Below, one piece after another: positions 43,189 through 52,586 of a DNA stretch of 64,000 bases; position 1 is the stretch's first letter; each line of letters starts with the position of its first letter. The position numbers and the translations under genes were made by a program. The DNA comes from Alphaproteobacteria bacterium (GTDB lineage Bacteria; Pseudomonadota; Alphaproteobacteria; RF32; CAG-239). The stretch spans positions 1-64,000 of the forward strand of contig JAFUXF010000020.1 of NCBI GenBank assembly GCA_017477185.1. The letters run 5' to 3'. Below the pieces are notes generated by a model. That model saw nothing but the letters and a program-made list of their open reading frames with translations. It ran no database searches and was not told the origin of the DNA.

Positions 43189-44494
43189 ATTTAGATAAGT
43201 CACTGCTATGGGTGAATTTTTCGAGTTTTTCGATAACCATGTCCGGTGTGACTTCTAATTCTTCGCCACTACGCTCTGAGGCGGTAAAACTGATTTCTTC
43301 CAATAAAATTTCTAAAACAGTATGAAGTCGGCGTGCCCCGATATTTTCAACGTTTTCGTTGATATGAACCGCAACGTCAGCGATTTTATCTATCGCTTCT
43401 TTGGAAAAGCTCAGTTTAAAATTTTCGGTGCCGAGTAGGGCAATATATTGCTCAATCAGGTTTGCTTCCGGTTCGGTCAAAATACGGACAAAGTCATCAT
43501 GGGTCAGAGCTTTAAGTTCTACCCGAATCGGGAGACGACCTTGTAATTCCGGTAACAAATCTGATGGTTTGGCTAAATGAAAAGCACCAGAGCATATGAA
43601 TAAGATGTGGTCAGTTTTGACACTGCCATATTTTGTATTGACGGTTGTTCCTTCAATTAAAGGTAATAAATCTCTTTGGACACCTTCTCGTGAAACGTCT
43701 CCGCCACGGCGCTCATCTTTACCGGTTATTTTATCAATCTCATCAATAAAAACGATACCATCGTTTTCTACAGCTTTAATGGCTGTTTGTGTAATGGTAT
43801 CGTTATCCAATAATTTATCACATTCTTCATCCATCAGAACTTGATAAGCATCGCCAACAGTCATCTTTTTGGTTTTATATTTATCGCCGAACGGTTTACC
43901 AATCAGCTCACCTAAACTAATCATGCCCATTTGCGCCCCCGGCATTCCCGGAATATCAATGGTGGGCATGCTGGCATTGCTGTTGTCTATGATTTTGACT
44001 TCAATTTCCTTATCATTTAATTGATTTTCTCTCAGCATTTTGCGAAATTTTTGTTTGGTTTCTTCAGAAGAGTCTTCGCCGACAAGAGCATTTAAAACAC
44101 GATTTTCCGCAGCAAGCTCAGCTTTTGAGCGAACCGCTTTACTCATTTCTTTTTTTGTATCGTTAATGGCGATTTCTACCAAATCACGAATAATGGATTC
44201 AACATCTCTACCGACATAGCCAATCTCGGTAAATTTTGTTGCTTCTACTTTGATAAACGGGGCTTTTGCCAGTTTTGCTAAACGACGGGAAATTTCGGTT
44301 TTACCAACACCGGTCGGACCAACCATTAAGATGTTTTTAGGAACAATTTCTTCTTTGAGGTGGTCTGATAACTGCATACGACGCCAACGGTTGCGCAGAG
44401 CAATGGCAACAGCTTTTTTAGCCTCTTCCTGACCAATAATATAGCGATCTAACTCAGAGACAATTTCACGAGGGCTAAAGTTGGTGTCACTCAT
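43178..44494 (-). CDS. hslU: ATP-dependent protease ATPase subunit HslU
   Basis: HslU (ClpY) is the AAA+ unfoldase of the HslVU protease. The 438-residue protein shows Walker [20 protein letters not shown] (about 58-76), [20 protein letters not shown] (pore motif GYVG), the I-domain insertion, Walker [48 protein letters not shown] (sensor 1) and the C-terminal [10 protein letters not shown]. It ends with the short C-terminal peptide that docks into HslV. It lies three bases after hslV in one operon. Confidence 0.97.
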   Translation of the reverse strand: MSDTNFSPREIVSELDRYIIGQEEAKKAVAIALRNRWRRMQLSDHLKEEIVPKNILMVGPTGVGKTEISRRLAKLAKAPFIKVEATKFTEIGYVGRDVESIIRDLVEIAINDTKKEMSKAVRSKAELAAENRVLNALVGEDSSEETKQKFRKMLRENQLNDKEIEVKIIDNSNASMPTIDIPGMPGAQMGMISLGELIGKPFGDKYKTKKMTVGDAYQVLMDEECDKLLDNDTITQTAIKAVENDGIVFIDEIDKITGKDERRGGDVSREGVQRDLLPLIEGTTVNTKYGSVKTDHILFICSGAFHLAKPSDLLPELQGRLPIRVELKALTHDDFVRILTEPEANLIEQYIALLGTENFKLSFSKEAIDKIADVAVHINENVENIGARRLHTVLEILLEEISFTASERSGEELEVTPDMVIEKLEKFTHSSDLSKFIL

Positions 44495-44497
44495 TTT

Positions 44498-45019
44498 CTA
44501 AACCTTTTCTATAATCACATTATGATTTGTATAAACATCTATGTCTCCGGCAATTTTCATCGCTTTTTGCGCAATATCTTCTAAAGACAGATCCTCAATA
44601 TCATAAAGGGCTTTGGCAGCTGCCATGGCATAATTGCCTCCACTGCCAATTCCAATAATACCATCATCAGGTTCCATTACTTCACCGGTACCGGAAATAA
44701 CCAGAGAAACATCCTTGTCTGCCACAATCATAAAGGCTTCAAGTTGCCGCAAATATTTATCCATGCGCCAATCCTTAGCTAATTCGACAGCGGCTCGTTT
44801 AAGCTGATTGGCGTGTTTTTCCAGCTTAGCCTCTAAACGTTCAATTAAGGTTATACCATCTGCCGCAGCACCGGCGAATCCGGCAATTATATTACCATTA
44901 CCAATACGGCGGACTTTAACGGATTTAGATTTGAAAACAATTGCTTGTCCTAGCGTTGCTTGTCCGTCACCTGCCATTAAGACATTTTTTCCTTTGCGAA
45001 TACATAAGATTGTGGTCAT
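44498..45019 (-). CDS. hslV: ATP-dependent protease catalytic subunit HslV
   Basis: Starting at ATG 45019 gives [20 protein letters not shown], so that after Met removal Thr becomes the N-terminal nucleophile; a TTG three bases upstream is not needed. Other family features: [32 protein letters not shown] and [17 protein letters not shown] (Lys/Gly loop). The 173-residue length is normal. It forms a double hexamer with HslU. Confidence 0.96.
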   Translation of the reverse strand: MTTILCIRKGKNVLMAGDGQATLGQAIVFKSKSVKVRRIGNGNIIAGFAGAAADGITLIERLEAKLEKHANQLKRAAVELAKDWRMDKYLRQLEAFMIVADKDVSLVISGTGEVMEPDDGIIGIGSGGNYAMAAAKALYDIEDLSLEDIAQKAMKIAGDIDVYTNHNVIIEKV

Positions 45020-45123
45020 CAAAATTTCCTATCAGATTGGTTATATATTTGTATGTAGGAAAATTTTAGGCATAATGCAAGTCTTTTTAGCAAGAAAACA
45101 TTTTTTACAGAGTGTTTTTTTGA

Positions 45124-47682
45124 TTATTTGCGTTTTCCCTTATTCATGACGGCCGGTTCTTTAGAACCTTTGTAATCATCAATGGCACTTGAAATCGGTT
45201 TAACAACCGCTTTTGGTACCTGAACAAATGGTTCAGCCTGACCGCAAACCTCTAGTCCGACACTGTTAATTGCATCTTGAATCGGTAAGAATAAATCACC
45301 CTTATCATCAAATTTTTGATTGTGCGAAGCAATACCGTTTACAACTCCCTTACTGTCAATCAAGGCTCCACCGGAGCTGACCGTTTGGACAAATGTGTCA
45401 GTAATAATCTCTGTTCCCATTTGATCTGTAAAGCGGTAACCTTTAATCTTACCCTTATCATCAAGATAATTTTCGCCCTCGGCATTGTTTAATAACCCAA
45501 GCGACATATAGCCGGTGCTGCCGACGGGAGGTAATTCCATATTCAAAGATAACGGACGGAAGTACATCTTTTGATCTGTCTGCAGAAGGGCGATGTTCTT
45601 TTTGACGTTAATGCGAACAACTTTAGCTTTAGCTTTAACTCCGTTTATGGTTTCAACATCATACCAAGTGATGCTTTCATCAACAGCATCTGCGGAGGTT
45701 AAAATTAAATCATCTGCAATTAACAGACCGGCACTTTGCCGTTTGTCTCTTCCGCGAACAGACAGCATAGATGCACGAACGCGATAAAGGTTTTCCGGAC
45801 GCATATCCGGATATGGGGCAATGTTTTCAATGCAGAAATGATTAGCTGTTTTATAATTTCCTTCTTCTTTTAATTCTACTTCAGGTAACTGGTTTTCGGT
45901 TATACCCGAATCTTCAACAATACTTTCAGGCTGTCTTTGTTCCGTTTCTTCTTCATAAGGTTGCCAATCTTTGGTCGGGCGCGTATCATTAACAGGTGTT
46001 AACTCTTCTGTTTCAGGAATATAGAAGCCACTGTCTTTACTGATTCCGCCGCTTTCTTCCGGTTCAGGCGTAATTAAGCATTCTTGTGGCTCCGGATCAA
46101 AGATTTGCTCTATTTGTTGAGGCAAAGTATCTGCTTGCAAATAGCTTAACAGAGAGGGATCACAATCTTGATTTTCTTGTCCGAATAATGGATTTTCACA
46201 AGCGTTTTCTTCCGGTTCCAGATAAGTTATAATCGGAGGTGTACTTGCAGGTATTAATTCTTGCATTGGCTGTCCGTAGCAGATATTTTCAGCATATGGG
46301 ATATAATTGCTTGTTTGCTCCAACGGAATTGTCTCTAATACGACCGGTTGTTGTTGTACAGGGATGTATTCAATAATTTCAGCCGGCATAGTGCATTGTT
46401 GCGGTTGAGCATACGGAATTGTGTTAATCGATTCAACCATTGTCGGTGCTGTCTCAAAAGTTTCAGGAACAGGACAGCTGGTTGCTTGAGGAACTTCTAA
46501 ACGGCATTTAACCGGATCAGAGGCTTGTTCAATGGCTAACAAAGTAGTTTTTTGTTGTTCCAAAACGTTCTTAGGAACGCGAATCGCTAATTGATTTTCG
46601 AATTCAGGTAATCCCTTTAAGTTGAGAGTGGCATCAGCGAAGGCTTGTTCAATTAGATCAATTTCGCCATCATAGCTACCTTCATCTAATTCACTGTAAC
46701 CGGTTGTTTGCCCTTTCCACATGACTTTGGTTTTGGTTAAATCAAGTAATCTCCAAGTTACAGTCATTTCAGCAGAGCCCGTACGTTTATCGGCTTTTTG
46801 GGCATTATCCCAGTCATAACCGTCACAAATATTCATAAAATAATCGGTTATTTCTGCAGTTAAAATATATTCCGGTGCTTCATAATCTTGATCTCGTAAG
46901 CAAAGATCATTTGGAACTTTAAGAATGTTGTAGCAATCATCAACCAAATTTTCAAAAATATCAATAAATTGCATGTCTTTCTGGATGATGCGCCCCTCAT
47001 TCAACATGGCTTTTTTTGAAAAACGGCGACAACCGAAAAGACGGAATCTGTAATTACCCAGTTTTTTAGAAAAACTTTCAGAATTGCCGTCATTGATTCT
47101 GAAATCAACCCATTCTAATTGAAACGGGGCTAACTCAGAACATTTATGAATGCGCTCAAATGGTGTGTTATCCGGCACGATTTTGTAGTTTTGGATGAAA
47201 GCACGACGTGGAGTTTTGGGTGTGGGAGCCGCTTTTTTACAACTTCCGCAAGGTAAATCCGGTTTGGCGCAGGTTTGCGGGCCAAACATTGCACCGCCAC
47301 ATTTGCGCTTTGTACAAGTGTTTGGACCAAACATCGGCCCGCTATTGGCATAAGAACAATCATCATCGCCAAATATCGGGCCGCTGTTGCGTGAACAATC
47401 GTCATCACCAAATATCGGGCCGGAAGCAATTTTGCGTAAGTCATGCGAATCGTCAGCACTGTCAATACTACCGATAATGCCTCTTTGGCGCGTTACGGTG
47501 ACGCGTGGACGAGTTCCGTCAAACACAGTGCGTCTTGGGGTGGATGTTGTCGCAACAAGGTGTTCATCCGTCTGTTTTTGGCCGCAACTTGAGCAAGCTG
47601 CAAAAGTATTTGTTGATAAAGCAGTGCTGCCCGCCAGCAAAACAGATAAAACAGCAATTGGTGCGGATTTTAGTGATTTCAT
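45124..47682 (-). CDS. Secreted protein with Cys repeats and an inactive trypsin-fold domain
   Basis: I start at 47682 (MKSLKSAPIAVLSVLLAGST, a signal peptide; GGGAG upstream). The 852-residue protein has four GP(I/M)FGxxxC-type repeats (88-139), an unknown domain (about 150-420), a Gln/Pro/Glu-rich linker (about 430-610), and a C-terminal trypsin-like domain (from about 633). There the catalytic His site reads LTSADAV (Asp instead of His), the Asp site KNIALLQT (Asn) and the Ser site VSSGGAL, so two of three catalytic residues are lost. It is probably a periplasmic or surface binding protein. Neighbouring comM is 22 bases upstream. Confidence 0.75.
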   Translation of the reverse strand: MKSLKSAPIAVLSVLLAGSTALSTNTFAACSSCGQKQTDEHLVATTSTPRRTVFDGTRPRVTVTRQRGIIGSIDSADDSHDLRKIASGPIFGDDDCSRNSGPIFGDDDCSYANSGPMFGPNTCTKRKCGGAMFGPQTCAKPDLPCGSCKKAAPTPKTPRRAFIQNYKIVPDNTPFERIHKCSELAPFQLEWVDFRINDGNSESFSKKLGNYRFRLFGCRRFSKKAMLNEGRIIQKDMQFIDIFENLVDDCYNILKVPNDLCLRDQDYEAPEYILTAEITDYFMNICDGYDWDNAQKADKRTGSAEMTVTWRLLDLTKTKVMWKGQTTGYSELDEGSYDGEIDLIEQAFADATLNLKGLPEFENQLAIRVPKNVLEQQKTTLLAIEQASDPVKCRLEVPQATSCPVPETFETAPTMVESINTIPYAQPQQCTMPAEIIEYIPVQQQPVVLETIPLEQTSNYIPYAENICYGQPMQELIPASTPPIITYLEPEENACENPLFGQENQDCDPSLLSYLQADTLPQQIEQIFDPEPQECLITPEPEESGGISKDSGFYIPETEELTPVNDTRPTKDWQPYEEETEQRQPESIVEDSGITENQLPEVELKEEGNYKTANHFCIENIAPYPDMRPENLYRVRASMLSVRGRDKRQSAGLLIADDLILTSADAVDESITWYDVETINGVKAKAKVVRINVKKNIALLQTDQKMYFRPLSLNMELPPVGSTGYMSLGLLNNAEGENYLDDKGKIKGYRFTDQMGTEIITDTFVQTVSSGGALIDSKGVVNGIASHNQKFDDKGDLFLPIQDAINSVGLEVCGQAEPFVQVPKAVVKPISSAIDDYKGSKEPAVMNKGKRK

Positions 47683-47704
47683 TCTTAAAAAACTCCCGTT
47701 TCCC

Positions 47705-49222
47705 TTATGATTCAGGCACTGTATGACGATATGACAGAGCCTCAGCAATATGCATTTTAAGAATGTTTGGTTTATTTTGCAAGTCCGCAATTGTTCTTGC
47801 TAACCGTAAAGTGCGATGATAGGCGCGTGCGGAGAGATGATTTTTATCAGCAAACGCCACAAGTAAGTTTTTTGCGTCATCTTCGAGTTGAGTTAATTCT
47901 TCTAATAATTGTCCTTTTAGTTCTGCATTTGTGGATAAATTGGTAATTCCGTGTTTTATAAAGCGATTTTTTTGAATTTGGCGAGCCGCAATGACTCTTT
48001 TTCTAATTGTATCTGAGGTTTCGCCTGTGCGTTCTTGACTCAATTGCCATGGGCTGACGGCAGGTACTTCAATATGGATATCAATTCTATCAAGCAAGGG
48101 ACCGGAGATTTTTGACTGATATTCCAGTGCGCATTTAGGAGCGCGAGGGCAAGCCAGTTCCGGAATACCTAAATTTCCGCAACGGCAAGGGTTCATAGCA
48201 GCGATTAACTGAAATTTTGCAGGGTAAACAGCATGTGTGTTGACGCGTGCAATGCTGATTTGTCCGTTTTCAAGAGGTTGACGCAAGGCTTCCAGAGCAG
48301 AACGATCAAATTCAGGCAATTCATCTAAAAACAAAACACCATTATGTGCCAGAGATATTTCCCCCGGTTTGGCTTTGCGACCGCCACCGACTAAAGATGG
48401 CGTAGATGCATTATGATGAGGATCACGAAACGGACGCTCCAAACACAAACCGTCTTCTTTCAGAATGCCGGCGACAGAGTGTATCATGCTTGTTTCCAGA
48501 GCTTCTTGCGGTGACATGGGCGGCAAAATACTTGGCATACGCGCCGCGAGCATGGATTTTCCGGATCCGGGAGGACCAACCATCAGTAAATTGTGCCCAC
48601 CGGCTGCGGCAATTTCTAATGCACGTTTGGCACTCTCTTGTCCTTTAACGTCAGACATATCCAGATGTTTACTTGAGGCGACGGGTGGTTTGGGAACAGG
48701 CGGCAATAAACGGCATTCTCCTTTAAAATGGTTAATCAGAGAAGTTAAATCAGGGGCAGCGACAATGTCTTTTAAACCGGACCATGCGGCTTCACTGCCT
48801 TGATTAAAAGGACAGATTAAACCTTTACCTTGGCGATTGGCATAAATAGCTACCGGTAAAACACCATTAACTGAAACAATTGAGCCGTCTAAGCCAAGTT
48901 CGCCGAGTGCAATATATCCGCTCAGCTCTTCGACAGGGATAATTCCCATGCAACACAAAATACCCAAAGCGACGGGTAAATCAAAATGAGAACCTTCTTT
49001 AAGCAAGTCAGCAGGAGATAAGTTGATGGTAATTCTTTTGGCCGGTAAACTCAACCCTAAGGACTGAATGGCAGCGCGGACACGTTCTCGGCTTTCGGCG
49101 ATAGCTTTATCAGGGAGACCAACAATCGTAAAATTGGGCATGCCGGAAGCAATCTGAATTTGTAAATCAACGGCTAAGGTTTCTAATCCGTTAAAAGTTA
49201 TAGTGTTAATTCTTGCCAGCAT
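47705..49222 (-). CDS. comM: Mg-chelatase-like AAA+ ATPase (YifB/ComM)
   Basis: The 505-residue protein has an N-terminal ChlI-like domain (VDLQIASGMPNFTIVGLPDK, RITINLSPADLLKEGSHFDL), Walker A LLMVGPPGSGKSMLAARMPS, and the HSVAG-FRDPHHNAS motif. Walker B and neighbouring segments are GVLFLDELPEFDRSALEALR, AAMNPCRCGN (Cys cluster) and a C-terminal SARAYHRTLRLARTIADL. ComM is a hexameric helicase promoting branch migration in natural transformation. Family length and motifs are complete. Confidence 0.95.
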   Translation of the reverse strand: MLARINTITFNGLETLAVDLQIQIASGMPNFTIVGLPDKAIAESRERVRAAIQSLGLSLPAKRITINLSPADLLKEGSHFDLPVALGILCCMGIIPVEELSGYIALGELGLDGSIVSVNGVLPVAIYANRQGKGLICPFNQGSEAAWSGLKDIVAAPDLTSLINHFKGECRLLPPVPKPPVASSKHLDMSDVKGQESAKRALEIAAAGGHNLLMVGPPGSGKSMLAARMPSILPPMSPQEALETSMIHSVAGILKEDGLCLERPFRDPHHNASTPSLVGGGRKAKPGEISLAHNGVLFLDELPEFDRSALEALRQPLENGQISIARVNTHAVYPAKFQLIAAMNPCRCGNLGIPELACPRAPKCALEYQSKISGPLLDRIDIHIEVPAVSPWQLSQERTGETSDTIRKRVIAARQIQKNRFIKHGITNLSTNAELKGQLLEELTQLEDDAKNLLVAFADKNHLSARAYHRTLRLARTIADLQNKPNILKMHIAEALSYRHTVPES

Positions 49223-49239
49223 TTATGACCTCGCCAGTT

Positions 49240-49602
49240 TTACCAACGAGGCGTTTTTTCGTGTTCACGCCAACGGCGGGTGGGGTAGGTATCTTTTTTC
49301 AAAAAATCGTATTTGGCTGTTTTGTACGGAATATTACGGAATCGTACATAACCTTTTTGCTCGAAAGTTTCGGCGCAGGCATTTGTGGCATATTCCGTTG
49401 AGGCATAGCAACGTGCAATAACTCGGGTAAATGGGTGTTGCAAATAAATTTCTGTTGTTGTGCTGATTCCATGATATTCAAAATTTGCATCATTAAAAGC
49501 GGTTGATGCACCGCAAGTTGTGCAGGTTTGCTGTTGCATTGAACCGCAAGCTGTTAATGCTCCTGTTAAAATCAAAATAGTGGCTGTTTTTATTAGCTTC
49601 AT
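49240..49602 (-). CDS. Small lipoprotein (120 aa)
   Basis: The signal peptide with lipobox LTGALTACGS makes Cys19 the likely acylated residue. The mature part is short, Cys- and Tyr-containing (CTTCGAS; ATNACAETF) and ends with a basic WREHEKTPRW. No family recognised. It lies 18 bases downstream of the comM start, in the same direction, probably sharing its transcript. Confidence 0.7.
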   Translation of the reverse strand: MKLIKTATILILTGALTACGSMQQQTCTTCGASTAFNDANFEYHGISTTTEIYLQHPFTRVIARCYASTEYATNACAETFEQKGYVRFRNIPYKTAKYDFLKKDTYPTRRWREHEKTPRW

Positions 49603-49678
49603 TGTTTATGCCCTCTCTTACTTATTTTACCATAGTTGAAAAAGATTAAAATTATCTTTATTTTGCTGAAGAAAATGC

Positions 49679-49706
49679 TTGAATTTTGGGAAAAATGGGG
49701 TATAGT
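49679..49706 (+). promoter_or_regulatory. Predicted promoter of the rpsF operon
   Basis: TTGAAT (49679-49684) and TATAGT (49701-49706) are separated by 16 bases, about 95 bases before rpsF. The match is good and the position suits the leader below. Confidence 0.55.
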
Positions 49707-49798
49707 GCTCATCGTCCCTTGCCGGAGAGATAATCTTTTCGGCTATACATTAACCGAGGCAATTGCCTCATTTGTTGAGAATCCATAAGGAGATTTTA
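49707..49798 (+). promoter_or_regulatory. rpsF 5' leader, possible S6:S18 feedback element
   Basis: The leader contains a perfect 14-base palindrome GAGGCAATTGCCTC (49756-49769), preceded by ACCG. Known rpsF leaders in bacteria present a CCG motif to the S6:S18 complex beside a hairpin, so a similar autoregulatory role is possible. The match is by motif only and the secondary structure has not been tested. Confidence 0.35.
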
Positions 49799-49799
49799 T

Positions 49800-50129
49800 A
49801 TGGCTAATTATGAAAGCGTGCTGATTGCACGTCAGGATCTCGGCGCTTCTCAGGTTAACAGCATTGTTGAAGATTTGAGCAGTGTTATTAAAAAAGAAGG
49901 CGGTGAGATTGTTCGCGTTGATAACTGGGGTTTGAAAAACCTAGCTTATCGTATCAAGAAAAACCGTAAAGGTCACTATGTTATTTTGAATATTGCCGCT
50001 CCGGCTTCTGCTATTGCAGAGTATGAGCGTGTTATGCGTGTTAACGAAGATATTATTCGCTATATGACAATTAAGGTTGAAGAGTTTTCAACTCTCAATA
50101 GCGATAAAGAATCTGCTGTTGAAGAATAA
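49800..50129 (+). CDS. rpsF: 30S ribosomal protein bS6
   Basis: The 109-residue protein is a normal bS6: [40 protein letters not shown] then GHYVILNI, and [20 protein letters not shown]. It binds bS18 on the 30S platform. AAGGAGA precedes the ATG. It is first in rpsF-rpsR-rplI. Confidence 0.97.
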   Translation: MANYESVLIARQDLGASQVNSIVEDLSSVIKKEGGEIVRVDNWGLKNLAYRIKKNRKGHYVILNIAAPASAIAEYERVMRVNEDIIRYMTIKVEEFSTLNSDKESAVEE

Positions 50130-50140
50130 GGAGTAACATA

Positions 50141-50368
50141 ATGGCTAAACAAGTTTTCTTTAAAAGAAAAAAATCTTGCCCGTTCTCAGGCGAAGATGCT
50201 TTGAAAATCGACTACAAAGATGTTAAGCTGTTGTCACGCTACATCTCTGAAAAAGGAAAAATTATTCCGAGCCGTATCACTTCTGTTTCAGCTAAAAAAC
50301 AAAGAGAGCTCGCCCGCGCTATTAAACGCGCTCGTTATATCGGCCTGCTTCCTTATGTTGCTATGTAA
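50141..50368 (+). CDS. rpsR: 30S ribosomal protein bS18
   Basis: The 75-residue protein has the family hallmarks [40 protein letters not shown] and a final [15 protein letters not shown]. It binds bS6. Eleven bases separate it from rpsF and GGAG precedes the start. Confidence 0.97.
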   Translation: MAKQVFFKRKKSCPFSGEDALKIDYKDVKLLSRYISEKGKIIPSRITSVSAKKQRELARAIKRARYIGLLPYVAM

Positions 50369-50386
50369 TTAAGAGGAGAGAAAGTT

Positions 50387-50866
50387 ATGGAAGTTATCCT
50401 TTTAGAGCATGTTGAAAAACTCGGCAAAATGGGTGATATCGTTAATGTTAAGAACGGTTTTGCCCGTAACTATTTATTGCCGCAAAATAAAGCTTTGCGT
50501 GCCACAGATGCTAACAAAGCTGTTTATGAAAAACAAAAGGCTGAATTAGAAGCTCACAACAAAGCTTTGTTTGAAGAAGCTTCTAAAAAAGCTGAAGCTT
50601 TGCAAGGTTTCAGTGCCGTTTTGATTCGTCAAGCCGCTGAAACAGGTCAGTTGTACGGTTCTGTTACCATTCGTGACATTGCTGCTGCTGTTAAAGAAGC
50701 CGGCTTTGATGTTGAACGTCGTTGTGTTTATTTGGAAAAACCGATTAAAGACCTCGGTGTTTATGAAGTTCGCTTAAACTTGCATCCGGAAGTTTCTCAG
50801 AAGATTACGGTTAACGTAGCTAGAACTGAGGATGAGGCTCGCAAGCAAGCAAAATCAGCTGAATAA
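50387..50866 (+). CDS. rplI: 50S ribosomal protein bL9
   Basis: The 159-residue protein has the N-terminal bL9 domain MEVILLEHVEKLGKMGDIVN, GFARNYLLPQNKALRAT, the connecting long helix, and the C-terminal domain (LYGSVTIRDIAAAVKEAGFD, LHPEVSQKITVNVART). Last gene of the operon. An AGGAGAG Shine-Dalgarno is present. Confidence 0.97.
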   Translation: MEVILLEHVEKLGKMGDIVNVKNGFARNYLLPQNKALRATDANKAVYEKQKAELEAHNKALFEEASKKAEALQGFSAVLIRQAAETGQLYGSVTIRDIAAAVKEAGFDVERRCVYLEKPIKDLGVYEVRLNLHPEVSQKITVNVARTEDEARKQAKSAE

Positions 50867-50897
50867 AAACGCGCAAAATGCGTTTCTAGTGCAGATG

Positions 50898-50954
50898 CCC
50901 GAAAAATTGCTAAGTCATGTACGTCTATGTACACTCCTGTCGCAATTTTTCGGG
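50898..50954. repeat. Hairpin with GTCTAT loop (copy 1)
   Basis: CCCGAAAAATTGC (50898-50910) is exactly complementary to GCAATTTTTCGGG (50942-50954). In the centre, TGTAC and GTACA (50918-50922 and 50929-50933) form an apical stem closing a GTCTAT loop. It lies about 32 bases after rplI and may act as terminator or belong to a repeat family with the copy at 51093. Confidence 0.6.
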
Positions 50955-51092
50955 TATCTTACTATAAACAACATTTATCGCGTTTTTATGTTGTTTTTTT
51001 GTACACCGCGCTCAAAAGTAACGTCGTAGCACGAGGGTTTCTTGTGTTTTTGAGGATGATTTTATGGAAAACTAGGGCAGATTTTGCAAGCT

Positions 51093-51134
51093 GAAAAAAT
51101 GCTCACGTAGGTCTATCTACGTTGCGCTTTTTTC
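51093..51134. repeat. Hairpin with GTCTAT loop (copy 2)
   Basis: GAAAAAA (51093-51099) pairs with TTTTTTC (51128-51134). The apical stem ACGTAG/CTACGT (51105-51110 and 51117-51122) closes the same GTCTAT loop as copy 1. Stem sequences differ but keep pairing, which suggests conservation of structure. Confidence 0.55.
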
Positions 51135-51185
51135 ACTCTTAAATCTTACTATTTTTCTCGTATAATAGTTTAATTACTCATGAAT

Positions 51186-51216
51186 TTAAACCCTCGTGTG
51201 AAAGTACGAGGGTTTT
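51186..51216. terminator. Rho-independent terminator
   Basis: AAACCCTCGT pairs with ACGAGGGTTT around GTGAAAGT, followed by TT-rich sequence. It is downstream of rplI and can stop readthrough in either direction. Confidence 0.75.
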
Positions 51217-51246
51217 TAATGTTTTTGAAGATGATTTTTAGGTAAA

Positions 51247-51281
51247 AAAAAGACGGTGCTTTGGGGGGCATCGTCTTTTTT
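51247..51281 (-). terminator. Terminator of the 51.3-51.8 kb gene
   Basis: AAAAAGACG.TGC pairs with GCA.CGTCTTTTT around a G-rich loop, with A and T runs on both sides. It lies just beyond the end of the leftward gene. Confidence 0.75.
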
Positions 51282-51323
51282 ATAAGCGTTTAACAAAGTC
51301 AGTTTCGGTGGCTTGTGAGGGAG

Positions 51324-51833
51324 CTAAGTGCTCTTCAATTTCTCGAGCATCTCAGGGGTGAACATGTCACCGAGAGATTGGGCGTGCTCTTTCACATAGC
51401 GGGGGCGTGGATACTTTTTTATCAGTTTTCCCAGTCCTGCTGTTCGAGCAACCTCTTCGACAGCCTTGGTACTGAAGAAGCGGCTGTCTTCGGGTTTGGC
51501 GGCGAGGTACTCTTCTACGAGTTCCGGATAATTCCGGATGAGGAGTTTCTCATTGCCTTCGCTCAGGGAGTTTCCGATGACGGCGGCACGGATGAGGGTG
51601 AGGTCGTATTTACCCTTTTTGGTTCCAAGTAGCATAGCTACTGGTTGGGGCCCGAGTTTACGGAGGCTCATATAGAGCTCCAGTATGGGGCGCATCTCTG
51701 GGGTCTTGATCAGGAGATTCTGTGTTTCCTGATCAAAGGCGAAAGCCTTGATTTCAGACTTAACGAACTCCATGTTACCTGTCTCAATTACTGCGATGTC
51801 GCGAACCTTGTTTGTTTGTTTTGTCTTGCTCAT
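51324..51833 (-). CDS. Hypothetical protein (169 aa)
   Basis: I start at 51833 (MSKTKQTNKVRDIAVIETGN); upstream in-frame Met codons are possible, but their N-terminal residues are low-complexity. The protein is soluble and helical, with ILELYMSLRKLGPQPVAMLL and a basic C-terminal part (LGKLIKKYPRPRYVKEHAQS). GC content appears higher than in its neighbours, suggesting foreign origin. No family recognised. Confidence 0.65.
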   Translation of the reverse strand: MSKTKQTNKVRDIAVIETGNMEFVKSEIKAFAFDQETQNLLIKTPEMRPILELYMSLRKLGPQPVAMLLGTKKGKYDLTLIRAAVIGNSLSEGNEKLLIRNYPELVEEYLAAKPEDSRFFSTKAVEEVARTAGLGKLIKKYPRPRYVKEHAQSLGDMFTPEMLEKLKST

Positions 51834-51962
51834 ATGTGAGAGTTTTTTTAATTTGTTAATAATCATTTTATGGATTGAATATATCACATTTTTACAGGAG
51901 TGTCAATAGACAAAATTGTTTTTTTGTAAAAATTTTGTAAAAAATTTGATTCCTTTAATAGT

Positions 51963-52032
51963 AGACTCCAGCTTGGAGGCCGGAGTGACCGAGAAGGGGA
52001 TAGAGGAGGCCTGAGTGACTGAGAAGAAGAGG
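51963..52032. repeat. REP-like tandem repeat
   Basis: A 22-bp unit at 51975-51996 recurs at 52005-52026 with 20 of 22 identities (30-bp period). The first unit is preceded by an ACTCC...GGAGT inverted pair (51965-51969 and 51982-51986). This intergenic, GC-rich, purine-skewed sequence between two leftward genes resembles REP-like elements found in many alphaproteobacteria. Confidence 0.5.
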
Positions 52033-52052
52033 AGAGAGACAATATAGGAAAC

Positions 52053-52586
52053 TTACAATTTTTTTATCATCAACACATCAATCATCCCTAAAGGGTGGGT
52101 GTCATAGGTTTCGGTTAAGATGCAGCCCATTTTTTGATAAAAACCGATAGAAGGACCAGATTTGGCAACCCCATTTGAATCGGGAACGCCTTTATACATG
52201 GTGTGAATTTCCAGTTTATGCTTGTTATGTTTTTTCATTTCTTCAGCAAATCTTAAAAACAAGGCTTTGCCGATACCGAAACCTTGATAATCAGGTAGAA
52301 CATATAAAGTATTTAGAAGGCAGTCAAAGTTTTCGTTTGTTCCGTGCAAACATCCCGTTGTTTCACCGACAATTTGACCGTTGATTTCTGCCACAAATCC
52401 GATTTTTTCGTGCCAAGAGGCTTGCCATTTTTGTACTCGGTTATCAAAGGTTTTATGACGTTCTTCGAGAATTTTATCAGGAATACATCCTTGATAGGAA
52501 ATATCCCATGTAATTTGGTTGACTTTTAATATTTCGGCAATATCCTCAAAGCGGGCAGGGCGAATTATTAAATTTTTTGACTTCAT
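52053..52586 (-). CDS. GNAT family N-acetyltransferase
   Basis: The 177-residue protein has an N-terminal IIRPARFEDIAEILKVNQIT and IGFVAEINGQIVGETTGCLH. The acetyl-CoA site follows, LNTLYVLPDYQGFGIGKALF (Q/R-x-x-G-x-G/A), and the C-terminal GVAKSGPSIGFYQKMGCILTET. The acceptor is unknown. It overlaps the upstream 831-residue protein gene by four bases and is probably in one operon. Confidence 0.88.
   Translation of the reverse strand: MKSKNLIIRPARFEDIAEILKVNQITWDISYQGCIPDKILEERHKTFDNRVQKWQASWHEKIGFVAEINGQIVGETTGCLHGTNENFDCLLNTLYVLPDYQGFGIGKALFLRFAEEMKKHNKHKLEIHTMYKGVPDSNGVAKSGPSIGFYQKMGCILTETYDTHPLGMIDVLMIKKL

Larger units (their letters stand above)
50867..51323. other. Noncoding interval with paired hairpins after rplI
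   Basis: This 457-base interval has no credible gene. It holds two hairpins with the same GTCTAT loop (50898-50954 and 51093-51134) and two terminators (51186-51216 and 51247-51281). A short TTTTTGA(G/A)GATGATTTT sequence occurs twice (near 51049 and 51223), each time shortly after a GAGGGTTT stretch. The duplicated layout suggests an internal tandem duplication or a repeat family. Confidence 0.6.
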
